Part shown: piece by piece, positions 43,310 to 51,513 of the stretch
How positions within the stretch are numbered: the first letter of the stretch is position 1
Layout: the number at the start of each line of letters is the position of its first letter
Origin: a virus
IMG/VR virus record: IMGVR_UViG_3300042295_001596
Location: 1-64,000 of that record
Direction: 5' to 3' (one strand)
DNA: 64,000 bases
Made by a program: the position numbers and the translations under genes
Notes under the pieces: model-generated
Database searches by the model: none
The model's input: only the letters and a program-made list of their open reading frames with translations
What the model was told of the DNA's origin: nothing

Positions 43310-43888
43310 ATGAAAATTCAAGACCTTACGCAACCTTTGAATGAAAGTGTAAATCAAGCCATTCAATGGCACCAGGATAACAAAGTTCCGCTAGTTGATA
43401 ACATATTCCGTATTCACAGCCCAGCTTGGTTTGAGTTTTTTTGTGAGATGCGACGTCGTGTTTCTTGTGGAGATATACTCTTGGAACACGCTCTTGACCA
43501 GGACATGATTGAGAGTGATTTAGGCACGTTTGGTGTGTATGAAGGCAGAATGGTTCCGTTGGATTGTATTTTTGAAACTCCAGAAAGTCTTGATGAGGCT
43601 GAGTATCAAGGAAAAGCTGTTGAGCTTAACAAGCCCAAGAGAGGCGGTCCTAAAAAGTATTACGTCTACGTCAAGAATCCCAAAACAGGCAGGGTCAAAA
43701 AAATTGCCTTTGGTGATGTGTCAGGTTTGAGTGTTAAAATCCGCGATCCCAAACGACGCAAAGCGTTTGCTTCTCGTCACAACTGTGAACAAAAAACAGA
43801 CAAAATGAAGGCTGGATACTGGGCGTGTAGAGTTCCCCGCTATACTAAATCCTTGGGATTGAGTCCAATTAGTGCCAAATGGTGGTAA
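43310..43888 (+). CDS. Putative virion/internal head protein with basic C-terminal domain
   Basis: 192 aa. Starts MKIQDLTQPLNESVNQAI, with an L-N-E that could be a prohead-protease site. The C-terminal ~75 residues (KKYYVYVKNPKTGRVKKIAFGD, then SVKIRDPKRRKAFASRHNCEQK, CRVPRYTKSLGLS) are strongly basic and of a type I know from T4-like phage virion proteins. A late-type promoter and TAATG overlap with the cupin gene fit late expression. Confidence 0.65.
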   Translation: MKIQDLTQPLNESVNQAIQWHQDNKVPLVDNIFRIHSPAWFEFFCEMRRRVSCGDILLEHALDQDMIESDLGTFGVYEGRMVPLDCIFETPESLDEAEYQGKAVELNKPKRGGPKKYYVYVKNPKTGRVKKIAFGDVSGLSVKIRDPKRRKAFASRHNCEQKTDKMKAGYWACRVPRYTKSLGLSPISAKWW

Positions 43889-44151
43889 TGAATCCCTACA
43901 GTGACAAGAAACAAATTCAAGGTTTGGAAAGAACATTCTTTCAATCTGTAGATTCTCATGAGCTAGTGTGGCATCGAGATCACTGTCACAGACTTATTAC
44001 AGTGGTTGAGGGTAATGGTTGGCAACTTCAAATGGACAACTGCATGCCCTGCAATCTCAAGCCCGGCGATGTCGTGAGAATCCCCCGAGACACCTTCCAT
44101 AGACTATTGAAGGGCTCAGGGGATTTGAAATTGTTGATAGTTGAAGATTAG
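43888..44151 (+). CDS. Small cupin protein
   Basis: 87 aa from the ATG at 43888, sharing a base with the preceding TAA. WHRDHCHRLITVVEGNGWQLQ and LKPGDVVRIPRDTFHRLL are the two cupin motifs; His residues could bind a metal. Single-domain cupins bind or isomerise small molecules. No substrate indicated. Confidence 0.78.
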   Translation: MNPYSDKKQIQGLERTFFQSVDSHELVWHRDHCHRLITVVEGNGWQLQMDNCMPCNLKPGDVVRIPRDTFHRLLKGSGDLKLLIVED

Positions 44152-44170
44152 GTACCAGTGGCCATTATAC

Positions 44171-44758
44171 TTACTTACCTTGAACCAGTGGGCTGATAAC
44201 AGAGTTTGGTGCCAACACTCGATAAACGCTTGACCTATTGATCTTAAGCCGCCTTGCGATCTCACTTGCACCAACCCCTTGGGATTTTAGTGACTGAATC
44301 TCAGCCAGCTGCCTGCGTGCTGTTGGCGCCCTGCCCTTGTAGCGCCGCTCTGCCTTTGCCTTGGCGATGCCCTCTCGCTGCCGCTCAAGCATCATTTGAC
44401 GCTCAAACTCTGCTACTGCGCCTAAAACAGTCAGCATCAACTTGGATATTGCATTTCGTGTGTCTAATTCCATGCCGTTCATGCTCTGCACTATTAGGCC
44501 AATTTCTCGCTTTTCCAAATCTTCTACAATTTTGAGAAGATCTGATGTACTTCGAGCCAACCGGTCTACTCGTGTAACCATAAACACATCTTTTTCACGA
44601 ATATATGACATCGCTGCGGTGAGCTGCGGTCTACTTCCAACAGCACTGGTTTGTTCTGCGAAGATTTTTTCACACCCAGCCTGTTGCAATGCTGCAATTT
44701 GAGATTCTAGACTTGCGGATTGTTCATGTGTGCTAGTCCTTGCATAACCTATAAGCAT
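44171..44758 (-). CDS. Serine recombinase (resolvase/invertase)
   Basis: 195 aa from the ATG at 44758 (AAGGAAA site). GYARTSTHEQSASLESQIAAL contains the catalytic Ser; VTRVDRLARSTSDLL and EFERQMMLERQREGIAKAKAE are the other resolvase motifs. The C-terminus (VGASEIARRLKINRSSVYRVL) is the helix-turn-helix that binds the recombination site. Invertases of this kind switch phage tail-fibre genes; resolvases belong to transposons. I see no terminal inverted repeats or a partner transposase here. Confidence 0.9.
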   Translation of the reverse strand: MLIGYARTSTHEQSASLESQIAALQQAGCEKIFAEQTSAVGSRPQLTAAMSYIREKDVFMVTRVDRLARSTSDLLKIVEDLEKREIGLIVQSMNGMELDTRNAISKLMLTVLGAVAEFERQMMLERQREGIAKAKAERRYKGRAPTARRQLAEIQSLKSQGVGASEIARRLKINRSSVYRVLAPNSVISPLVQGK

Positions 44759-44780
44759 TACTTTTTCCTTATAATATAAT

Positions 44781-45161
44781 TCAGCTATTGAGGTCAGGAG
44801 CTTCGCGTTCAAACTCCTTGATATTCCAAGCTTTCACCCCAAAATATTCCTGCAACAGCTTGAGCACAATATTGGAATCAAAGTCCTTACAAGAAAACAC
44901 GTCTAGGTGAAGTGTCCAAGTGTGAGGTACAAAATGACATACAATAGCCGATGTAGTAATAAGTTGCACAGCACTGATACCAGCTTTAGTAACATCGTGG
45001 TCTGCGAACCAATGAATCTCTGGTCGACCAAATGCAATCATATCAATATCGTTAACCAGTTGGTCAACCCATTTGGTTACAGTCTCTTTGTCGTTGATGG
45101 CTTCATTGCACCCTGCTGCATCGACGACCAAATGTTTGCCCCAGCTTGGTAGGTTTTTCAT
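44781..45161 (-). CDS. S-adenosylmethionine decarboxylase-like (SpeD fold) protein
   Basis: 126 aa. WGKHLVVDAAGCN opening, AVQLITTSAIVCHFVPHTWT and LHLDVFSCKDFD follow the class 1 AdoMet decarboxylase pattern (S-x-I-x-x-H...D-[VI]-F-[TS]-C), in which the Ser becomes the pyruvoyl cofactor. The enzyme would feed spermidine synthesis. The cleavage pair is T-S rather than E-S, so activity is uncertain. Perfect late promoter 40 bases upstream. Confidence 0.68.
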   Translation of the reverse strand: MKNLPSWGKHLVVDAAGCNEAINDKETVTKWVDQLVNDIDMIAFGRPEIHWFADHDVTKAGISAVQLITTSAIVCHFVPHTWTLHLDVFSCKDFDSNIVLKLLQEYFGVKAWNIKEFEREAPDLNS

Positions 45162-45201
45162 CTCATATGTGCTCCTTGGTATAAAAGATGGTTTAAGTGG
45201 T

Positions 45202-45209
45202 TATTTATA
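45202..45209 (-). promoter_or_regulatory. T4-type late promoter (TATAAATA)
   Basis: Perfect consensus on the minus strand, overlapping the end of the UV-endonuclease gene and 40 bases before the ATG at 45161. Confidence 0.6.
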
Positions 45210-46263
45210 GTGTTTGAGAATAGTCATATAATTCTCTAGCAGCTAAATTCTTTTCCTTGGCTTCGCACATGAGATCCATCCTATCCCAAAACTCAAGACA
45301 GTAGCTGTTCAACGCCTTGTTCCAAGGTCGCTTGCTGTGGGCACGCAGCTTGCTTCGTTTGATACCACTTGACTCGAGCAACGCAATGTCTGGCCTGGTT
45401 GTGTTGCTGTGGGAGGGAAGTACATCTTCGTGCGGCCAAGCCACATGAATTTCTGGACGTGCACCACGCCAACTTTCAATCACCTGGGTCAGCCTTGGGT
45501 CATCTGGACTGAGATACGTTCCTTGATGAATCCAGTAGTGGTTGATGTCGAGACAGATCTTCACCTTGTCTTTCAAGGGCAAGAGATGATCGAGACCGTA
45601 ACTGTACTCATCATTCTCCACACTCAGCCATTGCTTTGTGTCACTGCTCAGCCGAGCAAAGCTGTGTTGAAAGTAATCAAGGAAATCGTCTCGACGGGCA
45701 CCACCATGGATGTTGATCTCCTGTCGCTGATCACTTCCATCAAAGCCCATGAGCCGGAAAATCTCCGAGTGGTACTCGAGGTCTTCAATAGCACGCTCCA
45801 CCACCTCGGGCTCATGACTCACAAGCATAGTGAACTGTCCAGGATGCGTGCTGAGTCGAATGTCGAAGTCACGTGCTAGTTTGCCTACCTCCCCAAATCC
45901 GCGCAGTGCTTCAATCATCACAGATTCTTGATAGGCAGAGCTCCAATTGGCGTGTGTGCGAGCAGGGAGAATCTCACTGCCAATTCGCATCATTCGGAGT
46001 TCTTGTGGCCAACTGCCTACAAGCTGAAACTGCCTCATAAGTACCTCAGTGTTGTAGCGCACAATGCCACACAGCTTGTCAATGGCTTGTGTACGTGTGA
46101 GCTTTTCCAGTGAGGTTACAGTTGTGCCTTTTGTGTTGTAGAGGCTGTGCCACTCTGCTGCGCTCTTCTTGTCTTTGAACTCTGTTTCAGATACAAATTT
46201 ACAGCAAAAACCAATTCGCTTGTCAGTCACCAGAGTCTCCTGTGTTACACACTTTTTTAACAT
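45205..46263 (-). CDS. uvsE: UV DNA damage endonuclease (UvdE/UvsE)
   Basis: 352 aa from ATG 46263; a TTG at 46281 adds six residues and neither start has a strong ribosome site. RIGFCCKFV opening, LRMMRIGSEILP, RLSTHPGQFTML, QEINIHGGARRDD, LSVENDEYSYGL, CLDINHYWIHQG and HVAWPHED carry the metal-binding His/Glu/Asp set of the TIM-barrel endonuclease. It nicks DNA 5' to UV photoproducts. Useful to a phage of sunlit water. Confidence 0.92.
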   Translation of the reverse strand: MLKKCVTQETLVTDKRIGFCCKFVSETEFKDKKSAAEWHSLYNTKGTTVTSLEKLTRTQAIDKLCGIVRYNTEVLMRQFQLVGSWPQELRMMRIGSEILPARTHANWSSAYQESVMIEALRGFGEVGKLARDFDIRLSTHPGQFTMLVSHEPEVVERAIEDLEYHSEIFRLMGFDGSDQRQEINIHGGARRDDFLDYFQHSFARLSSDTKQWLSVENDEYSYGLDHLLPLKDKVKICLDINHYWIHQGTYLSPDDPRLTQVIESWRGARPEIHVAWPHEDVLPSHSNTTRPDIALLESSGIKRSKLRAHSKRPWNKALNSYCLEFWDRMDLMCEAKEKNLAARELYDYSQTL

Positions 46264-46284
46264 AGTTTGCTGTTGCGTCAAAAC

Positions 46285-46626
46285 TTATTGCCAGGTCAAC
46301 CGAAACTCAGTTACTGCCTCTTGGCTATAAAATAGAACATAGAGTGGGAAGCGTTTCAGTAGGTCCGGATAGCTTCCCGCGTCCTCTTTGATGTCTTCAA
46401 TTACCTTGCTGTTCATGTGTATCAAGCTGAAGCCACTGTCTCGCCAACTGTTGGTCCAACCACCGGGCTCACCAGCTGAGAACACTACCCTGAACCACGT
46501 GTAGGCATTGGCGGGCACTTCTTTGCCCCAGCTTTCTAGGCACCACCTGTAGATGGGCAGCACTTTTTCAAACTCATGCACCTTCTCCACAAAGATGTCT
46601 TGCCAGCGAATCTCGTTTATAGCCAT
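46285..46626 (-). CDS. Small tandem-family protein, copy 4
   Basis: 113 aa, the most divergent member of four adjacent paralogues. Shares the C-terminal [DE]-A-V-x-x-F-[RS]-L-[TV]-W (here EAVTEFRLTWQ) and a preceding FPLYVLFYSQ strand. Overlaps the next copy by ten bases. Function unknown. Confidence 0.6.
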   Translation of the reverse strand: MAINEIRWQDIFVEKVHEFEKVLPIYRWCLESWGKEVPANAYTWFRVVFSAGEPGGWTNSWRDSGFSLIHMNSKVIEDIKEDAGSYPDLLKRFPLYVLFYSQEAVTEFRLTWQ

Positions 46627-46925
46627 GTGAGTTGAAACCTAGTCATGTCGCTTTTGTTGGCGAACCAAAACACCCAGTCGCCATTGTCGTGGAGATCATC
46701 GTAAATGAAACACCAATCTCCTTCAAAGTAGTCCAACCAGCCCCACATTGCCTCCTGGATGATGTTGCCTGCTCTTTCTTCACAGAGCTCTTTTTCACAC
46801 CAGGCCTGCATTTCTTGCAATTTGGCGCTGTTGAGGATATCCTGTTCAATACTCACACAGTAAGCAAACACATATTGCAAGAGGTCTTTGCGCTCGTAGC
46901 CATCAATACTTCTTTGGATTTTCAT
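46617..46925 (-). CDS. Small tandem-family protein, copy 3
   Basis: 102 aa. AWCEKELCEE helix, then GDWVFWFANKSDMTRFQLTW, the family ending. Cytoplasmic, aromatic-rich. Lies one base from copy 2. Function unknown. Confidence 0.6.
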   Translation of the reverse strand: MKIQRSIDGYERKDLLQYVFAYCVSIEQDILNSAKLQEMQAWCEKELCEERAGNIIQEAMWGWLDYFEGDWCFIYDDLHDNGDWVFWFANKSDMTRFQLTWL

Positions 46926-46926
46926 G

Positions 46927-47163
46927 CTACCCCCATACCAATGAGAATTTCACAGCATCATCTTCCGTGAGAAACCAAAACACATCACCGGTCCAAGTGT
47001 ATCTGTCAGCGCCAATCACAGTGTTGCACCATTGATGTATCTCCTGCCACTTGCCAAAATGTTCTTTTGACGTGTAGACAAAAGGATACTCGGCGTCCTG
47101 AAGATCTTTGCCGTACACAATTCTGTCTTTAGGAAGCCGAGTCCATTTTGTTATATCAAACAT
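46927..47163 (-). CDS. Small tandem-family protein, copy 2
   Basis: 78 aa. I chose the ATG at 47163 because MFDITKWTRLPKDR aligns with TDISKWRKLPPNQR of copy 1; a GTG frame from 47253 is longer but poorly supported. EIHQWCNTVIG, YTWTGDVFWFLTEDDAVKFS (then LVWG) are almost identical to copy 1, also at DNA level, showing a recent duplication. Confidence 0.65.
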   Translation of the reverse strand: MFDITKWTRLPKDRIVYGKDLQDAEYPFVYTSKEHFGKWQEIHQWCNTVIGADRYTWTGDVFWFLTEDDAVKFSLVWG

Positions 47164-47243
47164 GGGCGTCTCTGCTGAAAGATAGGGCCATATGGTAACT
47201 CGAATATCAATGTCAACTAGGAAAACCAATGTTTTTTTCCATG

Positions 47244-47504
47244 TTAGCCCCACACAAGTGAGAATTTTACTGCATCATCTTCTGTGAGGAACCAAAACAC
47301 ATCACCAGTCCAGGTGTAGTTGTCTTGTCCCAAAACATTTTGGCACCATGCGTGAATCTCACTCCATTTATTACTCTGTGAATTTTGAACCAGAACATAC
47401 GGATAACCAGCAGCCAATAGATTATTGCTAGAGACTCTTTGGTTCGGAGGCAGTTTCCGCCACTTGCTGATGTCTGTCCCAATTGGTGCAAACCAGTCCC
47501 TCAC
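47244..47504 (-). CDS. Small tandem-family protein, copy 1
   Basis: 86 aa. A GTG at 47502-47504 overlaps the TGA of the upstream gene as GTGA, a coupled start. SEIHAWCQNVLG, YTWTGDVFWFLTEDDAVKFS. Family function unknown. Confidence 0.6.
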   Translation of the reverse strand: MRDWFAPIGTDISKWRKLPPNQRVSSNNLLAAGYPYVLVQNSQSNKWSEIHAWCQNVLGQDNYTWTGDVFWFLTEDDAVKFSLVWG

Positions 47505-48652
47505 AGAAACCAATGTGGCACCACGCGGCTGGTGTCCTGCACAATCTCTCGGGCACTGTCTCGAATGATGAGCCCAGCTGGCTTGTCTCCCACCACCCAA
47601 CTGCCAATCACAGCATGATGGCCATCTTGCTGGAACAGTCGCGCCCGCTGTTGGTAGATCCGGTGCCCGTGATACTTGCCCGCAGTGCTCGCTACCTCGC
47701 GTCCATTGCTCACAATACTGATGTTGGCACCCTCACGGCTGAGCATGGGCTTAGCCACGTAGTCGCTGCCACCAGCTTCTGTTGAGGTCCAGTAGGCAGG
47801 CAGAATGTTGGGGTGATCCGGGAACATCTCGTGGAGCACAGGCAGAATGCCTTTGTTGCTCAGTATGCACTTCCAGATGGGTTCAATGATGCCGCTGACA
47901 TCATTCCTTGTGTGCTGGCCAAACTCATCCGAGAACATCCACTCCCACGGATACAGCTTGAACCAATACTTGATGGGGCGATCTTCCAGGTCCACAAACT
48001 GATTGTTGAGCCAGCCAATGTCGCCTAGGTTGATGAAGCGTGCATCAAGGCCAGCCTGTGTGGCCAGGTCCTGAAGATACACACAAGTCTGCCGCTCTTC
48101 CTCATTGTCCCCAAAGCCAGCAAAGTAAAAGGGCTCACCCGGTGGCATGAGCACGCGAATCTCAGTAAATCGCTCCACGAGGCGCTCATGTAGGCTGTTG
48201 AACTGATCTGCGCCACGGCGCTCGTCCTGTAGCCAAAACCACTGCATCATAGCCGACTCAATCACCATAGTGGGCGTGTCAGCGTTGTATTCCAGCATCT
48301 TGGGCGGACCCTTGCCGTCATAGGCGAAGTCAAATCGCCCATAGAGTGATGGGTCGTTCCGTGCCCAACTCCACTGGATGTAGTCGTGATAGTCAGCTGG
48401 GATGCCCATGCGCGTCATCAGCTCACGGTCATTGAACACTCGGTCCACAGCATCGAGGCAGCGAGCATGCACCTCTTCGGTAGCAGCTTCCAGCTCATCA
48501 ATCTCGGCACTGGTGAACTCGTAGGCCACAGTCTCGTCCCAGTAGGTGCCATCTCCACCAGTGCTGGGGTTGCCACTTGTGTGAAACGTGAAGCCCACTT
48601 CCTCGGCACGCTCGCGCCAGTTGGGACGGGCCTGCATTGTGTGACGTCGCAT
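47501..48652 (-). CDS. Glutathionylspermidine-synthase-like ATP-grasp (YjfC/YgiC family)
   Basis: 383 aa from the ATG at 48652 (AAGGAG site). RPNWRERAEEVGFTFH opening and YGRFDFAYDGKGPPKMLEYN, DTPTMVIES, GWLNNQFVDLEDRPIKYWFKLYPWEWM, SEF and YVAKPMLSREGANI are the family's substrate and ATP-grasp motifs; length matches YjfC/YgiC (about 385). It lacks the amidase domain of full Gss enzymes. YjfC-type enzymes may join a peptide or polyamine to a target. Own promoter; next to yjfM- and yjfL-like genes as in enterobacteria. Confidence 0.9.
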   Translation of the reverse strand: MRRHTMQARPNWRERAEEVGFTFHTSGNPSTGGDGTYWDETVAYEFTSAEIDELEAATEEVHARCLDAVDRVFNDRELMTRMGIPADYHDYIQWSWARNDPSLYGRFDFAYDGKGPPKMLEYNADTPTMVIESAMMQWFWLQDERRGADQFNSLHERLVERFTEIRVLMPPGEPFYFAGFGDNEEERQTCVYLQDLATQAGLDARFINLGDIGWLNNQFVDLEDRPIKYWFKLYPWEWMFSDEFGQHTRNDVSGIIEPIWKCILSNKGILPVLHEMFPDHPNILPAYWTSTEAGGSDYVAKPMLSREGANISIVSNGREVASTAGKYHGHRIYQQRARLFQQDGHHAVIGSWVVGDKPAGLIIRDSAREIVQDTSRVVPHWFL

Positions 48653-48674
48653 ATGATGTCTCCTTCTGAGCCTT

Positions 48675-48702
48675 ACTGTAGCAGAATTTTTGGGTTTGTC
48701 AA
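48675..48702 (-). promoter_or_regulatory. Sigma70-type promoter of the YjfC-like gene
   Basis: Minus strand TTGACA (48697-48702), 16-base spacer ending in GC, TACAGT (48675-48680), 22 bases before the ATG. It overlaps the stop of the lipoprotein gene. Confidence 0.7.
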
Positions 48703-49415
48703 CCGCCGCCCGAGCTGCCCATACCAGCACCACTACCACCAAATCCACCGCGGCTAGCACTGCTGGTGCTCACAGCACTTGAGCCACTAGAGGGGACACT
48801 CGCGCGGCTTACAGAGGTGGGCATAGTCCGGGCCACTGTGCCTGCACTGCTTGCAGCCGGAGCACCTGGAGAGGCGGGCTTTACATTCCATCCAGCGCGG
48901 GCTGCGCCCTGGTTCATGCCACTGCCCAAGCGCCCGCTGTCATAACTCGAGCCGCCTCCGTAGTAGTTTCCTACCATAACTGGTGTAGTGGCCCCACCGC
49001 CGCCGTGGTAACCACCAGCCATCACTCGACGATCTTCGCGCTCTCGGGCATTTGTAGGGCTGTTGTAGCCTTGAAAGTAAACCGGCCGAGTATCTGCTGT
49101 CATGCGTCCTGCCATGAAGCCAACCATGGCTGGTAGCCAAATGTTGCCCGAATTTCCCGGTCCAGTTACCGACGTGCAACGCTCGTGTCCACGAGCAATA
49201 CAGCTTTGCTCGTCATTGTATTTCGGCGCTGTAGACACATGATCGCTCATGGCCTTGTACCAGCGATCATCACAATTTGTGCCTCCCATGCTCTTGCATT
49301 GGTCAGCACTCTCGTAGATGGGATCACCATCCTTGGGCTTGTCATCACAAGCTGTGAGGCTGATGGCGCTTACTGAGCCCAACAGCACTAGAGCAATTTT
49401 TTGACTGTGTCGCAT
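48699..49415 (-). CDS. DUF1190 lipoprotein (YjfM/YgiB family)
   Basis: 238 aa. A lipoprotein signal (KIALVLLGSVSAISLTAC, lipobox L-T-A-C at about residues 20-23) is followed by DUF1190: Cys-rich SADQCKSMG, DDRWYKAMSDHVSTAPKY, SCIARGHERCTSV. A long Gly/Ser/Ala-rich tail ends the protein. The cysteine would be lipid-anchored in the envelope. Phage-encoded lipoproteins often block superinfection; in bacteria this family goes with YjfC and DUF350. Confidence 0.88.
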   Translation of the reverse strand: MRHSQKIALVLLGSVSAISLTACDDKPKDGDPIYESADQCKSMGGTNCDDRWYKAMSDHVSTAPKYNDEQSCIARGHERCTSVTGPGNSGNIWLPAMVGFMAGRMTADTRPVYFQGYNSPTNAREREDRRVMAGGYHGGGGATTPVMVGNYYGGGSSYDSGRLGSGMNQGAARAGWNVKPASPGAPAASSAGTVARTMPTSVSRASVPSSGSSAVSTSSASRGGFGGSGAGMGSSGGG

Positions 49416-49433
49416 GTGTGTCTCCTGCGAGGA

Positions 49434-49461
49434 CTATAGCAGGTTTAAGGAAAGTGTCAAG
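49434..49461 (-). promoter_or_regulatory. Sigma70-type promoter of the lipoprotein gene
   Basis: Minus strand TTGACA (49456-49461), 16-base spacer ending in GC, TATAGT (49434-49439), 18 bases before the ATG at 49415. Confidence 0.75.
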
Positions 49462-49462
49462 C

Positions 49463-49861
49463 TTAGTAGGTGAAGCAGGCTGCCTGTAGGATACCAACAG
49501 CCAGGCTGCTGGTACCCAACATGATTGCATCAGCCATGCAGCGGTCAACTGCAATACTGCGCTGTAGGTTGCCAAACACCCAGTTCATGATCTCCCACAT
49601 TAGGAGTTGCATAGCCAGTGCCACAGCACACCAAATGACCTTGTCAAGCCAACCAGTGCTGTAGATGATCACAGAGGCCATAGCTACTGTCATGCCCAGC
49701 AGGGTGCCAGCAAAACTCAGTGCTGCGGCTGTGTTCCCTTCTCGGATGAGTTGGATCTCATCATAGGGCGTGATCCGGATGTAGATGTAGAGGCTGATGA
49801 CAATCATCACAAGGCTGCTGCCAAAATACAGCAGGAAGTTGGGCAGGGTAGCTAGTAGCAT
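49463..49861 (-). CDS. DUF350 membrane protein (YjfL/UPF0719 family)
   Basis: 132 aa with four hydrophobic segments: LPNFLLYFGSSLVMIVISLY, ALSFAGTLLGMTVAMASVI, VIWCAVALAMQLLMWEIMN and ADAIMLGTSSLAVGILQAAC. TPYDEIQLIREGNTAAALSF is the typical loop after helix 1. Inner-membrane protein. With the lipoprotein and ATP-grasp genes it completes a yjfL-yjfM-yjfC set, each gene with its own spacing and promoter. Confidence 0.88.
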   Translation of the reverse strand: MLLATLPNFLLYFGSSLVMIVISLYIYIRITPYDEIQLIREGNTAAALSFAGTLLGMTVAMASVIIYSTGWLDKVIWCAVALAMQLLMWEIMNWVFGNLQRSIAVDRCMADAIMLGTSSLAVGILQAACFTY

Positions 49862-49877
49862 CTCTGGGTTTCCTTTT

Positions 49878-50138
49878 TCAGAAAAATGTCAAAATAACCT
49901 GGGCAGCCACGCCAGGGTCCACGATCACCACACTGTCTCTATTGTTGAGCCAGCCGTTGGGACTGCGAGCATGGCAGTAATACCACCGACTGCCTTGATT
50001 GTGGGGTCCATGGCTGCGTCCCAGGGTACTCTTGCATAGCACCATAATGGGCTTGAGCTCAGCACGCCTTTCCTTGGCATTTGTTGCAGTGCTGAAAAAT
50101 ATCCAGCCTGGGCTCTTGGGCAGTTTCTCATACTTCAT
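49878..50138 (-). CDS. Hypothetical protein
   Basis: 86 aa from the ATG at 50138, overlapping the ligase stop (TAATG). Basic; WYYCHARSPNGWLNNRDSVV in the C-terminal half. It lies between the ligase and the DUF350 gene. No family recognised. Confidence 0.55.
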   Translation of the reverse strand: MKYEKLPKSPGWIFFSTATNAKERRAELKPIMVLCKSTLGRSHGPHNQGSRWYYCHARSPNGWLNNRDSVVIVDPGVAAQVILTFF

Positions 50139-51487
50139 TAGATCTTCTCGCCTGGGGCCCAGCCACGCCAACGCTCAAAGCGAGGAAAGCGCAGGCTATA
50201 CGTGTCACCGTTCTCACTCTTGGAGATGAGATCTGCTCGTATCTCACCAATACGCCCAACTGCCTTTTTCCGGTGCTTCCAGATCACATCACGATCCTCG
50301 TCGCTCCAGCCGCTGCCTACACTAACCGAGATCACTCGTCCTTGATCCTCGCCACCAAACTCCACAGCACCCATGGTGTGTTCATACTTGGTGCCAGGTT
50401 TACCTGGAACAACAGCAGTTACCTCAAGGTCTACAAAAATAAATGGTTTTGTCTTCAACCAATTTGAGCTTCGCTTGCACTTGTAAGGAGCCCCGGGATC
50501 CTTCACCATGATTCCTTCTACGCCACTGTCAAGTGCCTCGCGGTTGAACTCGCTGAGGCGAGCCTGCCCCTCCTCTGTGTCTAGGTCAATTTCCACCTTG
50601 GGCACAACACTGACCTGGTCCTTGGTAGCAGACTTCAGGAGCGGTTCCAGCTCACACAGTGCGAGGTGACGATCACGCTGCGAGACCTTGTATTCGCCCT
50701 TGAGAAATGCACTCAAGGGCACAATGTCAAACAGTGCAAGATGTGCATCAGAAGTGTCAACGTTCTTCTTGCGCTTGAACTGCTTCATCATAGCCTGAAA
50801 GCTGGCAGACACAACCTCCCCATCCAGCACAACGCTTTCAGTTAGTTGGGGCAAGAGTGTAGCCAGCGCCTCAGTTAGTTGAGGGAAGTTATTGTTGATG
50901 TGGCCATTCCGGCTGTATTGGATTACTTCGCCAGTAGCCTTGTTCAACACAGTGAGCAACCTTGCTCCATCCAGCTTGAAGTCGCACAGCTTCTTGCCCC
51001 GCATGTCATTGGGGTGATCGTCACTGTCCTTGGCCAGCTGGCAAGTGAACACTGGCACAGTGTAAGCTTTGGCGTCTTTGCCGAGCTTGCCTAGCACCTT
51101 GTTGATGGTGGTCTCACTCAGGCCGCACTTGAAGTCCTTGAGTAGCACGCGCCTATACCAATTGTTCCACTCGTGCGTGTTGCAGCTTTCAGCAGCTTCC
51201 AACACAGCGTCACGAGCATCATGCCCGGTAAGCTTGCGATTCTTCAGTGCATCTGCGAGAGTTTTGAAGTGTGCAAACGTGTAGCTGCCCGCAGCTGGTC
51301 CCTGCTCAGTATCATCAATAAGCGGAACCTTCTTGATGCCAAAGGTCACGAGCGCATCAAACGCCAGCATTGCACCTTTAAAAAAGTCTGTGATGCCCAG
51401 CTTCCAAGCCTGCTCAACAATCGCTTCCTTGTCCAGCCGACTGTTGGTGGCTTCTAGTGCAACAATTACGTCAGCTGCGGTTTGCAT
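50138..51487 (-). CDS. 30: ATP-dependent DNA ligase (T4 gp30-like)
   Basis: 449 aa. The adenylation motif KLDGAR sits at about residues 172-177 (CDFKLDGARLL); SVVLDGEVV, DSGVEGIMVKDPGAPY and SSNWLKTKP are motifs III-V. N-terminal helical DNA-binding part RRVLLKDFKCGLSETTINKVL. Seals Okazaki fragments and nicks. Own promoter that overlaps an upstream hairpin. Confidence 0.93.
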   Translation of the reverse strand: MQTAADVIVALEATNSRLDKEAIVEQAWKLGITDFFKGAMLAFDALVTFGIKKVPLIDDTEQGPAAGSYTFAHFKTLADALKNRKLTGHDARDAVLEAAESCNTHEWNNWYRRVLLKDFKCGLSETTINKVLGKLGKDAKAYTVPVFTCQLAKDSDDHPNDMRGKKLCDFKLDGARLLTVLNKATGEVIQYSRNGHINNNFPQLTEALATLLPQLTESVVLDGEVVSASFQAMMKQFKRKKNVDTSDAHLALFDIVPLSAFLKGEYKVSQRDRHLALCELEPLLKSATKDQVSVVPKVEIDLDTEEGQARLSEFNREALDSGVEGIMVKDPGAPYKCKRSSNWLKTKPFIFVDLEVTAVVPGKPGTKYEHTMGAVEFGGEDQGRVISVSVGSGWSDEDRDVIWKHRKKAVGRIGEIRADLISKSENGDTYSLRFPRFERWRGWAPGEKI

Positions 51488-51513
51488 ACGCTCTCTTCCC
51501 TCTTTGTCAGCAC

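Noticed and set aside
44171-44758. Insertion sequence around the serine recombinase
   Set aside because: No terminal inverted repeats, no target duplication and no transposase partner next to it.
47164-47253. N-terminal extension of tandem-family copy 2
   Set aside because: It does not align with copy 1, whose start is fixed by a GTGA overlap.
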